Assembly: GCA_006226545.1 (NCBI GenBank)
Contig: SBGR01000021.1
Coordinates: forward strand, 1-63,726
Direction: 5' to 3'
DNA length: 63,726 nt
Source of the DNA: Bacteroidota bacterium
GTDB lineage: Bacteria; Bacteroidota; Bacteroidia; UBA8524
Shown: positions 53,154-61,128 of the stretch, in pieces
Position numbering within the stretch: the first letter of the stretch is position 1
Layout of the letters: each line of letters opens with the position of its first letter
Translations under genes and position numbers: made by a program
The notes under the pieces: model-generated
Told to the model about the DNA's origin: nothing
The model's database searches: none
Seen by the model: only the letters and a program-made list of their open reading frames with translations

Positions 53154-54416
53154 ATGGATAGTCACCAGTGGCTCATTATCATCTCCATGCTGATTCTATC
53201 AGCATTTTTCTCCGGAATCGAGATTGCCTTCCTTTCTTCCAATAAGCTTCGCATTGAACTCAAAAACAAACAAGGTGTTTTTTGGGCTTCACTTCTGGCT
53301 CGCTATGTAAAGCACCCTGCTCGTTTTATCACCACCGTTTTGGTTGGTAACAATATCGCGCTGGTGGTTTACGGTATTTACATGGAAGGACTATTAGGTC
53401 CCATGTTTCAAGGTAGCGCCCTTGCCGGTTACGAAGTGCTGCTTATCGTGCTTCAAACCTTGATTTCTACCTTGGTCATTTTAGTGGTGGCCGAATACTT
53501 ACCGAAAGTGATATTCCGCAACAATGCCGACAGCATCTTACCTCCGCTCATCTTTCCATTTCAACTCGCTTATTATGCCTTCTATCCGGTAACCTTCGCT
53601 ATCAACAAGGTGTCTGATGCATTTTTACGCAGACTACCCGGACACGAAGACCGCGAAGAAGAAATGCTTTTTACCAAGGTCGATCTGGATCACTACTTAA
53701 ACGAGAGTGTGAACGTAGATACCGAGGAAGAGAATGAATTGGATACGGAGATTCTACGTAACGCCCTCGACTTTGACCAAGTGAAGGTGCGCGAATGCAT
53801 GGTTCCGAGGAATGAGGTGGTGGCCGTTGAGTTGAACGATGAAATGGAAGTGCTTTGGAATACCTTTATCGAAAGCGGTCACTCCAAGGTTCTTGTTTAC
53901 AAAGAGAACATCGACAATATTATCGGTTACGTACACCAGGTGGAGCTGTTTAAAAATCCGCCTTCCATCAAATCCGTATTAATCCCGGTAGTGATTGCCA
54001 CCGAATCCATGTTAGCCCAAGACCTTCTTAAAAAATTCACCGCCAACCGAAAAAGCATCGCTCTTGTAGTGGACGAATTTGGTGGTACAGCAGGTATTGT
54101 AACCATTGAAGACATCATGGAAGAAATCTTCGGTGAGATTGAAGACGAGCACGATGTAGAACAGCTGACGGAAGAAAAAATTAGCGATACTGAGTTTAAG
54201 TTTTCTGCTCGTCATGAGGTGGATTATCTGAACGAAGAATACGACTTAAACATCCCGGAAGGGGAATACGAAACCTTGGGCGGATTCATCATCGCTCGCT
54301 ACGAAAGTTTGCCTGAAAAGGGAGATACCATCGTAATTGAGCCGTTCGAGTTTCACATCCTTTCGGTAGAAAATGCGCGAATAGGCGATATTCGAGTACG
54401 CATCATTCATGAATAA
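53154..54416 (+). CDS. CNNM/CorC-type transporter (GldE-like)
   Basis: 420 aa. DUF21/CNNM transmembrane domain about 1-170, CBS pair about 205-320 and CorC_HlyC domain about 335-418 (EGEYETLGGFIIARYESLPEKGD). This is the architecture of CorB/CorC-like Mg2+ efflux proteins and of GldE, a gliding-associated protein in Bacteroidota; the neighbourhood with lptC fits GldE-like proteins, but the sequence alone does not decide. The end overlaps the Nudix gene by 8 nt. Confidence 0.82.
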   Translation: MDSHQWLIIISMLILSAFFSGIEIAFLSSNKLRIELKNKQGVFWASLLARYVKHPARFITTVLVGNNIALVVYGIYMEGLLGPMFQGSALAGYEVLLIVLQTLISTLVILVVAEYLPKVIFRNNADSILPPLIFPFQLAYYAFYPVTFAINKVSDAFLRRLPGHEDREEEMLFTKVDLDHYLNESVNVDTEEENELDTEILRNALDFDQVKVRECMVPRNEVVAVELNDEMEVLWNTFIESGHSKVLVYKENIDNIIGYVHQVELFKNPPSIKSVLIPVVIATESMLAQDLLKKFTANRKSIALVVDEFGGTAGIVTIEDIMEEIFGEIEDEHDVEQLTEEKISDTEFKFSARHEVDYLNEEYDLNIPEGEYETLGGFIIARYESLPEKGDTIVIEPFEFHILSVENARIGDIRVRIIHE

Positions 54417-54792
54417 TTCTCAACTCATTCCGGTTACCTGCGCCATCATCCAATACGATTCAAAAGTCTTGGCGGTACAGCGCAGCGAAAGCATGAACCT
54501 GCCTCTGAAATGGGAATTCCCCGGTGGCAAACAAGAAGCGGGTGAAAGTTTGCAAGAATGCCTCAAACGCGAAATCAAAGAAGAGCTAAACATGGATATC
54601 ATCGTCGGACAAGCTTTGAGCCCGGTAGTGAAACCTCCCATCGTGCTTCATCCCTTTTTGTGCAGCACTGCCGATGCCTCATTGCACCTAAGCGAACATA
54701 AAACCTTTGTTTGGGCAGACGCCAAGGAGCTTCAAGCATTGGATTGGGCGGAAGCAGATATTCCGGTATTGGAAGAATGGCTCAGTCTTTAG
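54409..54792 (+). CDS. Nudix hydrolase, MutT-like
   Basis: 127-aa (d)NTP pyrophosphohydrolase. The Nudix box is GGKQEAGESLQECLKREI followed by KEEL, near residues 39-60 (one variation, Asn for the last Gly). It probably removes oxidised nucleotides such as 8-oxo-dGTP. It ends in an 11-bp overlap with the convergent glycosyltransferase gene. Confidence 0.88.
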   Translation: MNNSQLIPVTCAIIQYDSKVLAVQRSESMNLPLKWEFPGGKQEAGESLQECLKREIKEELNMDIIVGQALSPVVKPPIVLHPFLCSTADASLHLSEHKTFVWADAKELQALDWAEADIPVLEEWLSL

Positions 54793-56605
54793 GCTCGTAA
54801 CGGCGCACCACCATGCTGCGCACATATACCTCCCCTTTTCCGCGGTACCACAAATACGTTTTAAAACGGTCTTTTAGCGATCGCACCTCAGGCGTCATGA
54901 AGTCGAGGGAAATGCGCTGCCAACCTTGGCCCTTCACTTCCGACCCGGGTTTGGTCTCAGTGGTGGTATAGCGATAAGGTTGATCCTTGTGCAGGAAATG
55001 AGCAACCAATAAAGGCGTTTGCAGCTCGGCTGAATCCGGCACCAATACTTCGGCTTCGATACGCAGCCAAGCGTATTCTTCAGCGGTGATGTTTTCCATG
55101 GCGTGTTCCATCGCCGGACTGAAAATTTCCGCCTCAGACAGGACCAATACCTGTGTGCCGTCATCTAGCATTTTGGTTCTCTCTGCCGGAAGCTTCGCTA
55201 GATTTATACTATCCAAAACAGATGCGACTAGCTTATTCGGCTCGGGCATCACTTCAAATGGGTCTGCCTGCCGTGCTACCAAGAGCAATTCATCTGCGTT
55301 TTCCGGACGTTCTGTTTGCAAGAAGATGGCTTTATAATACGCCCAAGTCACTCTTTCACCATCCAAGACCTTCGCTTGAAACTGCCAGAATTGAAAGAGG
55401 TTTAAAGCGCTTAACAGAACAAGTAGGCTTAGGGAAACAAGGCGAATTCCTTTGCCCTTTTGAACAAGCCAATTTAAACTATAGCCCATCGGCAAGGCCA
55501 TAAGCAGATACGATGAAACCAGTGAACGAGAGCTATAGCTTCCGCCGGCGTACCACCAATTGCTCCAGCTCGCCGTGATGTAAAGGTTCAGCACAAAATA
55601 CCCGAGCAATGGCCAAAAAAGTTGTCGCTGTTTCTTGTAGAGCAAGATGAATCCAAAGACCGCTAAAAACATGATGGGCGTATACACCAACCAACCTTTG
55701 CGGAAGCTAAACAGAAACTCCGTGATATAGGGACTCAGAAAATCAAAGCCAACGCCCGGATCTTGGTAGCTGTAGAAAAGCCATTGTCCGCTTGCCCACT
55801 TCCAATACACTACCTGAGGCAAACCACCCAAAGCCACTCCAACCGCCAAGGCCACAACAGCTTTCCAGTTGGACAAGTAATATGTAGTTGCGCCTGAGAA
55901 TCCGCGGTACAAAGGCCACAGCATGGGCAGCAACAATATCACAATTTCATTGGGACGAGTGATCGCAATCAAGCCGGCGAAAAGCCCAAACCGCAGCGCA
56001 CTCCAAATCCCCACTTTGTCTTTCCATTGAATCAGCTCATGCATCGCTAAAGCGTATAAGCCAAACAAGAAAATATGGGCCAATGGATTGCCGTAGGTGG
56101 CCATCTGAATCAGATTGGTTCCAAGGGTGAGCAGAAGCAGAACAGCAGCGGTAGTCTGTTCATTGAAATAGTGACGAAGCACCCTTCGAGAAAAAACCAG
56201 TCCCAAGCAAGCGTAAAACAAGGCTCCCAATGTCCAGGCCGTCTGATACGGCGTAGAAAAACCATCACGCGCATAACCCATCGGCTCTGCTAAAACATCC
56301 GCTAAGAAGTAAAAGGGACTGTTCAAAAGTGCAGGACCAATCGGATAACGCATCACCCAATCGCCATTCTCCAAGTGAACCGCTTGGTAAAAGGTAGCCG
56401 TGGTTTTGTATTGCTCCATCAGCTGATTCACCCAGCTTAGGTCGCGCAAATGTGGGTCGTCGTATAAAAAGAAAGACGGCAGGTAGAGGTAATAGCCAAA
56501 CACATCCCAGGTCAGGATGTCTTTCATCGGGGCGATAAATACCCGGATGATGACCAGTACCAAAATACAAATGAATAAGGCCTTTTTATCGAGCGAAAGC
56601 TTCAC
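54782..56605 (-). CDS. GT-C membrane glycosyltransferase (family 39-like)
   Basis: 607-aa protein with about ten transmembrane helices followed by a soluble C-terminal domain (about 450-607). The first loop has LTWDVFGYYLYLP; a second loop includes MRYPIGPALLNSPFY, as in PMT-type enzymes. It may transfer a sugar from a lipid donor to a protein or polymer. GTG start at 56605, with TATCTTCG four bases upstream. Distinct from the gene at 10128. Confidence 0.65.
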   Translation of the reverse strand: MKLSLDKKALFICILVLVIIRVFIAPMKDILTWDVFGYYLYLPSFFLYDDPHLRDLSWVNQLMEQYKTTATFYQAVHLENGDWVMRYPIGPALLNSPFYFLADVLAEPMGYARDGFSTPYQTAWTLGALFYACLGLVFSRRVLRHYFNEQTTAAVLLLLTLGTNLIQMATYGNPLAHIFLFGLYALAMHELIQWKDKVGIWSALRFGLFAGLIAITRPNEIVILLLPMLWPLYRGFSGATTYYLSNWKAVVALAVGVALGGLPQVVYWKWASGQWLFYSYQDPGVGFDFLSPYITEFLFSFRKGWLVYTPIMFLAVFGFILLYKKQRQLFWPLLGYFVLNLYITASWSNWWYAGGSYSSRSLVSSYLLMALPMGYSLNWLVQKGKGIRLVSLSLLVLLSALNLFQFWQFQAKVLDGERVTWAYYKAIFLQTERPENADELLLVARQADPFEVMPEPNKLVASVLDSINLAKLPAERTKMLDDGTQVLVLSEAEIFSPAMEHAMENITAEEYAWLRIEAEVLVPDSAELQTPLLVAHFLHKDQPYRYTTTETKPGSEVKGQGWQRISLDFMTPEVRSLKDRFKTYLWYRGKGEVYVRSMVVRRYEPKD

Positions 56606-56609
56606 GAGC

Positions 56610-56617
56610 CGAAGATA
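56610..56617 (-). promoter_or_regulatory. -7-like box 4 nt before a GTG start
   Basis: Minus strand TATCTTCG-GCTC-GTG. Same box and spacing as the amidohydrolase promoter at 15458. Confidence 0.4.
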
Positions 56618-56672
56618 GGGAAGAAAAGAGATTCGCTATTTGTTCCAACTTTCTGGAAAGCTATTCGCAAAC

Positions 56673-57242
56673 TTAAAATGCCGGAGTTATCAATCTTTTG
56701 GTTTTGTTCGATGTAATCCAAGTATTAAAGCCTAAACCTATACCAAACCGGAAAGAAAATCCTTTATTTAGCTGTGTTCCTTGAACAGGGATAACATAAG
56801 AAAACTCGGCTTTGCTCCTTATTCTGATCCTTCCTGTTTTGAAGATGGCGGAGCATAATCCAAGACCCGGATTTACCGCTTGGGATAATTGCCCTTCTTC
56901 CGCCACACGCTTTTTTGCATCGTATTCAAGAAGACAATAAGGTATAAATCCAATTTTACGGGTAAGGTTAATCGAATAATTGAATGGGTTAATCATTCCT
57001 GAAATATGCCATAACTGACTTTGCGCATTTTGCTCATAGCCGATTGCCGCTCCCATATAGCGTTTATGGTAGGTGCAGGCCCTGCTCATCCTATCCAATT
57101 GAATACTTATTCCACTCAATGGTATTTGTCCGCTTGAAACTCTTTGCGTCCCTAAGATGCTGACATCTCTAAAACCCCTTCCAAACCTAGCTTCCGCGCC
57201 AAGCATCAGAAAAAGGAAAAATGCCAAAAGGGGGATTCTCAT
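56673..57242 (-). CDS. Unknown exported protein, possible barrel
   Basis: 189 aa with a signal peptide (about 1-18, ending GAEA) and a strand-rich body (for example GFSFRFGIGLGFNTWI). No family was recognised. It follows the lipoprotein gene by 15 nt and is probably expressed with it; the pair may be a small envelope module. Confidence 0.55.
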   Translation of the reverse strand: MRIPLLAFFLFLMLGAEARFGRGFRDVSILGTQRVSSGQIPLSGISIQLDRMSRACTYHKRYMGAAIGYEQNAQSQLWHISGMINPFNYSINLTRKIGFIPYCLLEYDAKKRVAEEGQLSQAVNPGLGLCSAIFKTGRIRIRSKAEFSYVIPVQGTQLNKGFSFRFGIGLGFNTWITSNKTKRLITPAF

Positions 57243-57257
57243 ACGTCTAAGTTAAGC

Positions 57258-57899
57258 TTAATTCAGTTTATAACGAACCAGCCTCGCTTCGTAAACCGTG
57301 CAGGCCGGATCTGACATATAGCTAAAAGTATGGCGAACAATACCCACGCCTTTTGCAAACTGCTTATCGGATTTCTTGGTATACCCGCCGCAAGGGAGAG
57401 GTTTATGGAGGTCTTGTAATGTGGTTTGGTAATTAAACGTAGCAAAGCTGCCGGCAGGAACTTCAGTATTCTTGTCGTCTTTTACCATCATTTGCCATTG
57501 GTAGATTTGGTTGTTGCCTAGGATGGCACTGAACAAGGTATCTGTAAAGTTGGTATTGGAAAACTGTATCCTTCCAAATTCATCTACCAAATACGAGGCT
57601 GAATCTCTCCAGTGTGTGGCATATTCATACGATGAACCAAAATATTTACCTCTCCTCACCCAATACTTTTCTCCGTTGATGAGCGTGTCTCCGGCAATGT
57701 ATACACTATCGGAGAAATTCTGATCTATAGCATTGCCTTGCATGTCTACTTTGTACCATTGGTAAATCCAATAATTTCCGGTTTTCATGGGATGGTAAGC
57801 CGAAGGTGATTCTGGGGCTGGATCTGAAACGGGAGAGTTGTCCTTTTTACATTGCACCAAAAACAGCGCAAGGGCGAATACTAAAATGATGTTTTTCAT
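57258..57899 (-). CDS. Unknown lipoprotein
   Basis: 213 aa. The signal peptide ends in FLVQCKKD, a lipobox with Cys17, followed by a Pro/Ser-rich spacer and a beta-rich domain (MKTGNYWIYQWYKVD). Lipid-anchored, presumably in the periplasm or outer membrane. No function is recognisable. First gene of a two-gene unit with the unknown exported protein. Confidence 0.65.
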   Translation of the reverse strand: MKNIILVFALALFLVQCKKDNSPVSDPAPESPSAYHPMKTGNYWIYQWYKVDMQGNAIDQNFSDSVYIAGDTLINGEKYWVRRGKYFGSSYEYATHWRDSASYLVDEFGRIQFSNTNFTDTLFSAILGNNQIYQWQMMVKDDKNTEVPAGSFATFNYQTTLQDLHKPLPCGGYTKKSDKQFAKGVGIVRHTFSYMSDPACTVYEARLVRYKLN

Positions 57900-57997
57900 A
57901 GGTCGTTCGATGGGATAAACGCAACGACCATTTCACAAGTATGCTTTGTTTGAAATTATCGATAAACGGCCATTACGGCAATCCGCCTGCTCTTGGC

Positions 57998-58005
57998 TAT
58001 CTTCG
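57998..58005 (+). promoter_or_regulatory. -7-like box 4 nt before ksgA
   Basis: TATCTTCG-CCCC-ATG. No -33 TTTG. Same layout as at 15458 and 56610. Confidence 0.4.
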
Positions 58006-58009
58006 CCCC

Positions 58010-58789
58010 ATGGATAAGGTCAGGGCAAAGAAACACTTAGGTCAGCATTTTCTGAACGACCGCAGCATAGCTGAAAACATTGCCAATGCCTTGAGCGGTG
58101 AGGGTTACGATACCGTTTTGGAGATTGGCCCGGGCATGGGTGTATTAACGCAGTTCTTGCTTCAGCGCAACGATTTCAAAACCCACGTGGTGGAAATCGA
58201 CCGCGAATCAGTAGAATACCTGAACCAACATTATCCGGCTTTGCATGGAAGGATTCACTCAGATGATTTCCTGAAAATGGACTTGACGCCTTTCGGCACC
58301 TTTGGCTTGATTGGCAATTTCCCCTACAATATCTCGTCGCAGATCATGTTTCGCATGATCGATTACAAAGAACAGATTCCGGAGATGGCCGGTATGTTTC
58401 AGAAAGAGGTGGCGGAAAGATTCAATGCCAAACCGAGCACCAAAGCTTACGGCATCTTGAGTGTTTTGCTTCAAGCGCATTACGACTGTGAATACCTCTT
58501 CACGGTGCACGAACATGTATTTACGCCACCGCCTAAGGTGAAGTCCGGTGTTGTAAGGCTGAAGCGCAAAGCAGATTTTCAAATCCCGGTTGATCCGGTG
58601 CTCTTCAAACAAATTGTGAAGGCAGCCTTCAACCAAAGGCGCAAAACCATGCGCAATAGTTTACGATTATTTAACCTGCCGGATGGCCTGCAGGGCTGGG
58701 ATGATTTTGCTAAATTGCGTCCAGAACAGCTCTCTGTAGAGGCTTTTTTTGAACTCACCGACATCATTAGCAAGTTCCGTAATTCGTGA
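58010..58789 (+). CDS. ksgA: 16S rRNA dimethyladenosine transferase
   Basis: 259-aa KsgA/RsmA that dimethylates two adjacent adenines near the 3' end of 16S rRNA. Motifs: [11 protein letters not shown] at the N-terminus, SAM-binding [11 protein letters not shown] near 38-48, and the catalytic NFPYNIS near 104-110 (usually NLPYNIS). The ATG at 58010 gives the usual N-terminus; codons upstream are not conserved. Stop overlaps the mgtE start (GTGA), a pairing often seen in Bacteroidota. Confidence 0.96.
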   Translation: MDKVRAKKHLGQHFLNDRSIAENIANALSGEGYDTVLEIGPGMGVLTQFLLQRNDFKTHVVEIDRESVEYLNQHYPALHGRIHSDDFLKMDLTPFGTFGLIGNFPYNISSQIMFRMIDYKEQIPEMAGMFQKEVAERFNAKPSTKAYGILSVLLQAHYDCEYLFTVHEHVFTPPPKVKSGVVRLKRKADFQIPVDPVLFKQIVKAAFNQRRKTMRNSLRLFNLPDGLQGWDDFAKLRPEQLSVEAFFELTDIISKFRNS

Positions 58790-60153
58790 CACCCGAAAAC
58801 GAAATCATCACCCCCAAAGAATCGCTGCTGCGTTTGCGCGAGTTGATTGAGGCAGAGCAAACCACCGAGTTGCTGGCCTTTATCGAATCGGAGCTGTATG
58901 CGGCCGACATCGCTGAACTCGCTTACGATCTGCAGTTGGAGGAGGTGAAATTCATCATGGACGCCGTAGAGCCAAATTTGGCCGTGGATATCCTCAAAGA
59001 CATGGATACCGGCGTGCGAGAAAAACTTCTCGGTCTATACGATTCAGAGATTATCGCCCATCGCTATGTTGACTTGATGGATTCGGATGATGCGGTGGAT
59101 TTGTTGAATCAGCTGAGCCTAGAGGTACGTGATCAAGTCATCTCCATGATGACAGACCAAGTATCTTCTCGGAACATCGTTTCCTTGCTGCATTACAAAG
59201 AAGATGTTGCAGGCGGTTTGATGGCCAAAGAATACATCAAAGTCAACATCAATTGGACCGTCTCCCAATGTACCGATGAAATCCGCTTGCAGGCTGAAAC
59301 CGTAGAGAAAGTATATACCACCTATGTGGTAGACGACCTAGAACGTTTGGTAGGCATCGTATCGCTTAAGTCCATCATCTTAGCGAATGCCCGTACCAAG
59401 GTAGAAAAGATTTATACCGAAGACGCCATCAGCGTGAATACCCATACCCCGGCTGAAGAGGTGGCGCAGATGATGCGCAAATACGACCTCATCGTACTGC
59501 CGGTGGTGGATGCCCTCGGACGTTTGATAGGAAGAATCACCATTGACGACGTGGTGGACTTTATGAAAGAGGAAGCCGACAAGGATTACCAGCTCCTCTC
59601 CGGTTTGGCCGAAGACGTGGAAATCACCGACCGTGTTTGGATTCTCTCACGAGCCCGTTTGCCTTGGTTACTCATCGGTTTGTTGGGCGGTATTGCCAGC
59701 TCTAGGGTTATCGGACTTTACGAAGGCGAACTCAGTGCCTTTCCGCAGATGGCTTTTTTTATGCCGTTGGTAGCCGCCATGGGCGGTAATGCCGGTGTAC
59801 AATCCTCTGCCATTGTGGTGCAAGGTTTAGCGAATAATACCCTCGGTTCCAATAATATCTTACCCAAGCTGGGCAAGGAATTTACCGTGGCCCTCTTAAA
59901 CGGACTCATATGTTCTGTCTTGATTTTGTTCTACAACCTCATTGTTACCCAATCTGAAGGCCTGGCTTATACTGTGAGCATTGCGCTTTTAGCGGCTATT
60001 GTATTCGCCTCACTCTTGGGCATGATTGTTCCGCTTTTACTGGATAAAGTGAAAATCGACCCTGCCCTTGCTACCGGACCTTTTATCACCACCACCAATG
60101 ACCTTTTAGGCTTGGGATTGTATTTTGGGATTGGTGCGATGCTGCTAGGCTAA
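58786..60153 (+). CDS. mgtE: Magnesium transporter MgtE
   Basis: 455-aa Mg2+ channel. N-terminal MgtE_N superhelix (about 20-125), two CBS domains (about 130-255; the Mg-sensing part) and five transmembrane helices (about 285-455) with the pore stretch [12 protein letters not shown] near 334-345. GTG start at 58786 overlapping the ksgA stop. Ends about 200 nt before the next gene. Confidence 0.94.
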   Translation: MTPENEIITPKESLLRLRELIEAEQTTELLAFIESELYAADIAELAYDLQLEEVKFIMDAVEPNLAVDILKDMDTGVREKLLGLYDSEIIAHRYVDLMDSDDAVDLLNQLSLEVRDQVISMMTDQVSSRNIVSLLHYKEDVAGGLMAKEYIKVNINWTVSQCTDEIRLQAETVEKVYTTYVVDDLERLVGIVSLKSIILANARTKVEKIYTEDAISVNTHTPAEEVAQMMRKYDLIVLPVVDALGRLIGRITIDDVVDFMKEEADKDYQLLSGLAEDVEITDRVWILSRARLPWLLIGLLGGIASSRVIGLYEGELSAFPQMAFFMPLVAAMGGNAGVQSSAIVVQGLANNTLGSNNILPKLGKEFTVALLNGLICSVLILFYNLIVTQSEGLAYTVSIALLAAIVFASLLGMIVPLLLDKVKIDPALATGPFITTTNDLLGLGLYFGIGAMLLG

Positions 60154-60186
60154 GGACGAAGGGCAGAGAGCTAAGGGAAGAGAGCC
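60151..60186. repeat. GA-rich intergenic repeat
   Basis: AAGGACGAAGGGCAGAGAGC followed by TAAGGGAAGAGAG. It resembles the minus-strand sequence of the tail of the repeats at 91-328 (AAGGAGCAGAGGGCTGAG). It begins at the mgtE stop codon. Confidence 0.5.
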
Positions 60187-60279
60187 GAATTTATTCCCTC
60201 TAAACGTATTCGCAATTTCATTCTTGCCTCCCCTTTTTACCTCGTCTTCAAGCGCATCGCTCAAGGCATAACAATTTCT

Positions 60280-60310
60280 TAACCTCAACCTTAGCCTCAA
60301 CCTCAACTTA
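60280..60310. repeat. CTCAACC-type simple repeat
   Basis: Four near-identical CCTCAAC or CCTTAGC units in tandem within 31 bp. The reverse complement shares AAGGTTGAGG with 40394-40445. Confidence 0.6.
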
Positions 60311-60356
60311 TCGCCCTGCTTTGCGTATTTTTCCTTTTCTTTGCAAAAAACTGAAC

Positions 60357-61103
60357 ATGCTAATCCGAGTTTACGATTCATTGGTACAGAAGCATCAGGC
60401 AGGTCAAAAAATGTTGGCCGTGCTTATTGACCCTGACCATGTAGAAAACTTGGAAGAAAGCGTTCGTCGTTGCAATGCCTCCGGAGTTGACCTCATCTTC
60501 TTAGGAGGTTCCCTCATTACATCCGGCTCGATAGATGAAACCATCCGTCAGATTAAAAGCCTTACCGATATACCGGTGCTTTTATTCCCGGGCGATGAAT
60601 TGCAGATCAGCTCAGAGGCTGATGCCCTCCTCCTACTTTCTTTGATTTCCGGTCGCAATGCCGATTTGCTCATTGGCAAACACGTGATTGCAGCACCGTA
60701 TTTAAAGAAATCAGGTTTGGAGCTTATCGCCACCGGTTATATGCTGATTGATGGAGGAAAAATTACCACTGCTTCGTATATCAGCGGCAGCGTGCCTATC
60801 CCGGCCGACAAACCGGAGATTGCCATGTGTACAGCCTTGGCGGGTGAAATGCTCGGCCTAAAACTGATGTACATGGATGCAGGAAGTGGCGCAGCCAACC
60901 CGGTTTCTGAAGCGATGATACAAGCGGTACGCAAGGCTGTAGATACCCCAATTGTAGTGGGTGGTGGTATTCGCTCAACAGCCCAAGCCGTAGCTGCTTG
61001 GAATGCCGGTGCCGACATTGTGGTGGTGGGAAATGCCATTGAAGACGACAATAGCCTGATCAGTGATCTAATGAATACGCTGCAAGCCTTGCAGTCGATT
61101 TAA
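60357..61103 (+). CDS. Geranylgeranylglyceryl/heptaprenylglyceryl phosphate synthase
   Basis: 248-aa PcrB/GGGPS-family TIM barrel that joins a polyprenyl diphosphate to sn-glycerol 1-phosphate, making an ether lipid precursor of archaeal type. Diagnostic parts: AVLIDPDHVEN near 19-29, ATGYMLIDGG near 122-131, YMDAGSGA near 168-175 and VVGGGIRS near 200-207. The ATG at 60357 gives the normal N-terminus. GGGPS genes are known in Bacteroidota, although what the bacteria do with the product is unclear. Confidence 0.93.
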   Translation: MLIRVYDSLVQKHQAGQKMLAVLIDPDHVENLEESVRRCNASGVDLIFLGGSLITSGSIDETIRQIKSLTDIPVLLFPGDELQISSEADALLLLSLISGRNADLLIGKHVIAAPYLKKSGLELIATGYMLIDGGKITTASYISGSVPIPADKPEIAMCTALAGEMLGLKLMYMDAGSGAANPVSEAMIQAVRKAVDTPIVVGGGIRSTAQAVAAWNAGADIVVVGNAIEDDNSLISDLMNTLQALQSI

Positions 61104-61128
61104 GAATTATTTGAGTAGAGAGTATAGC

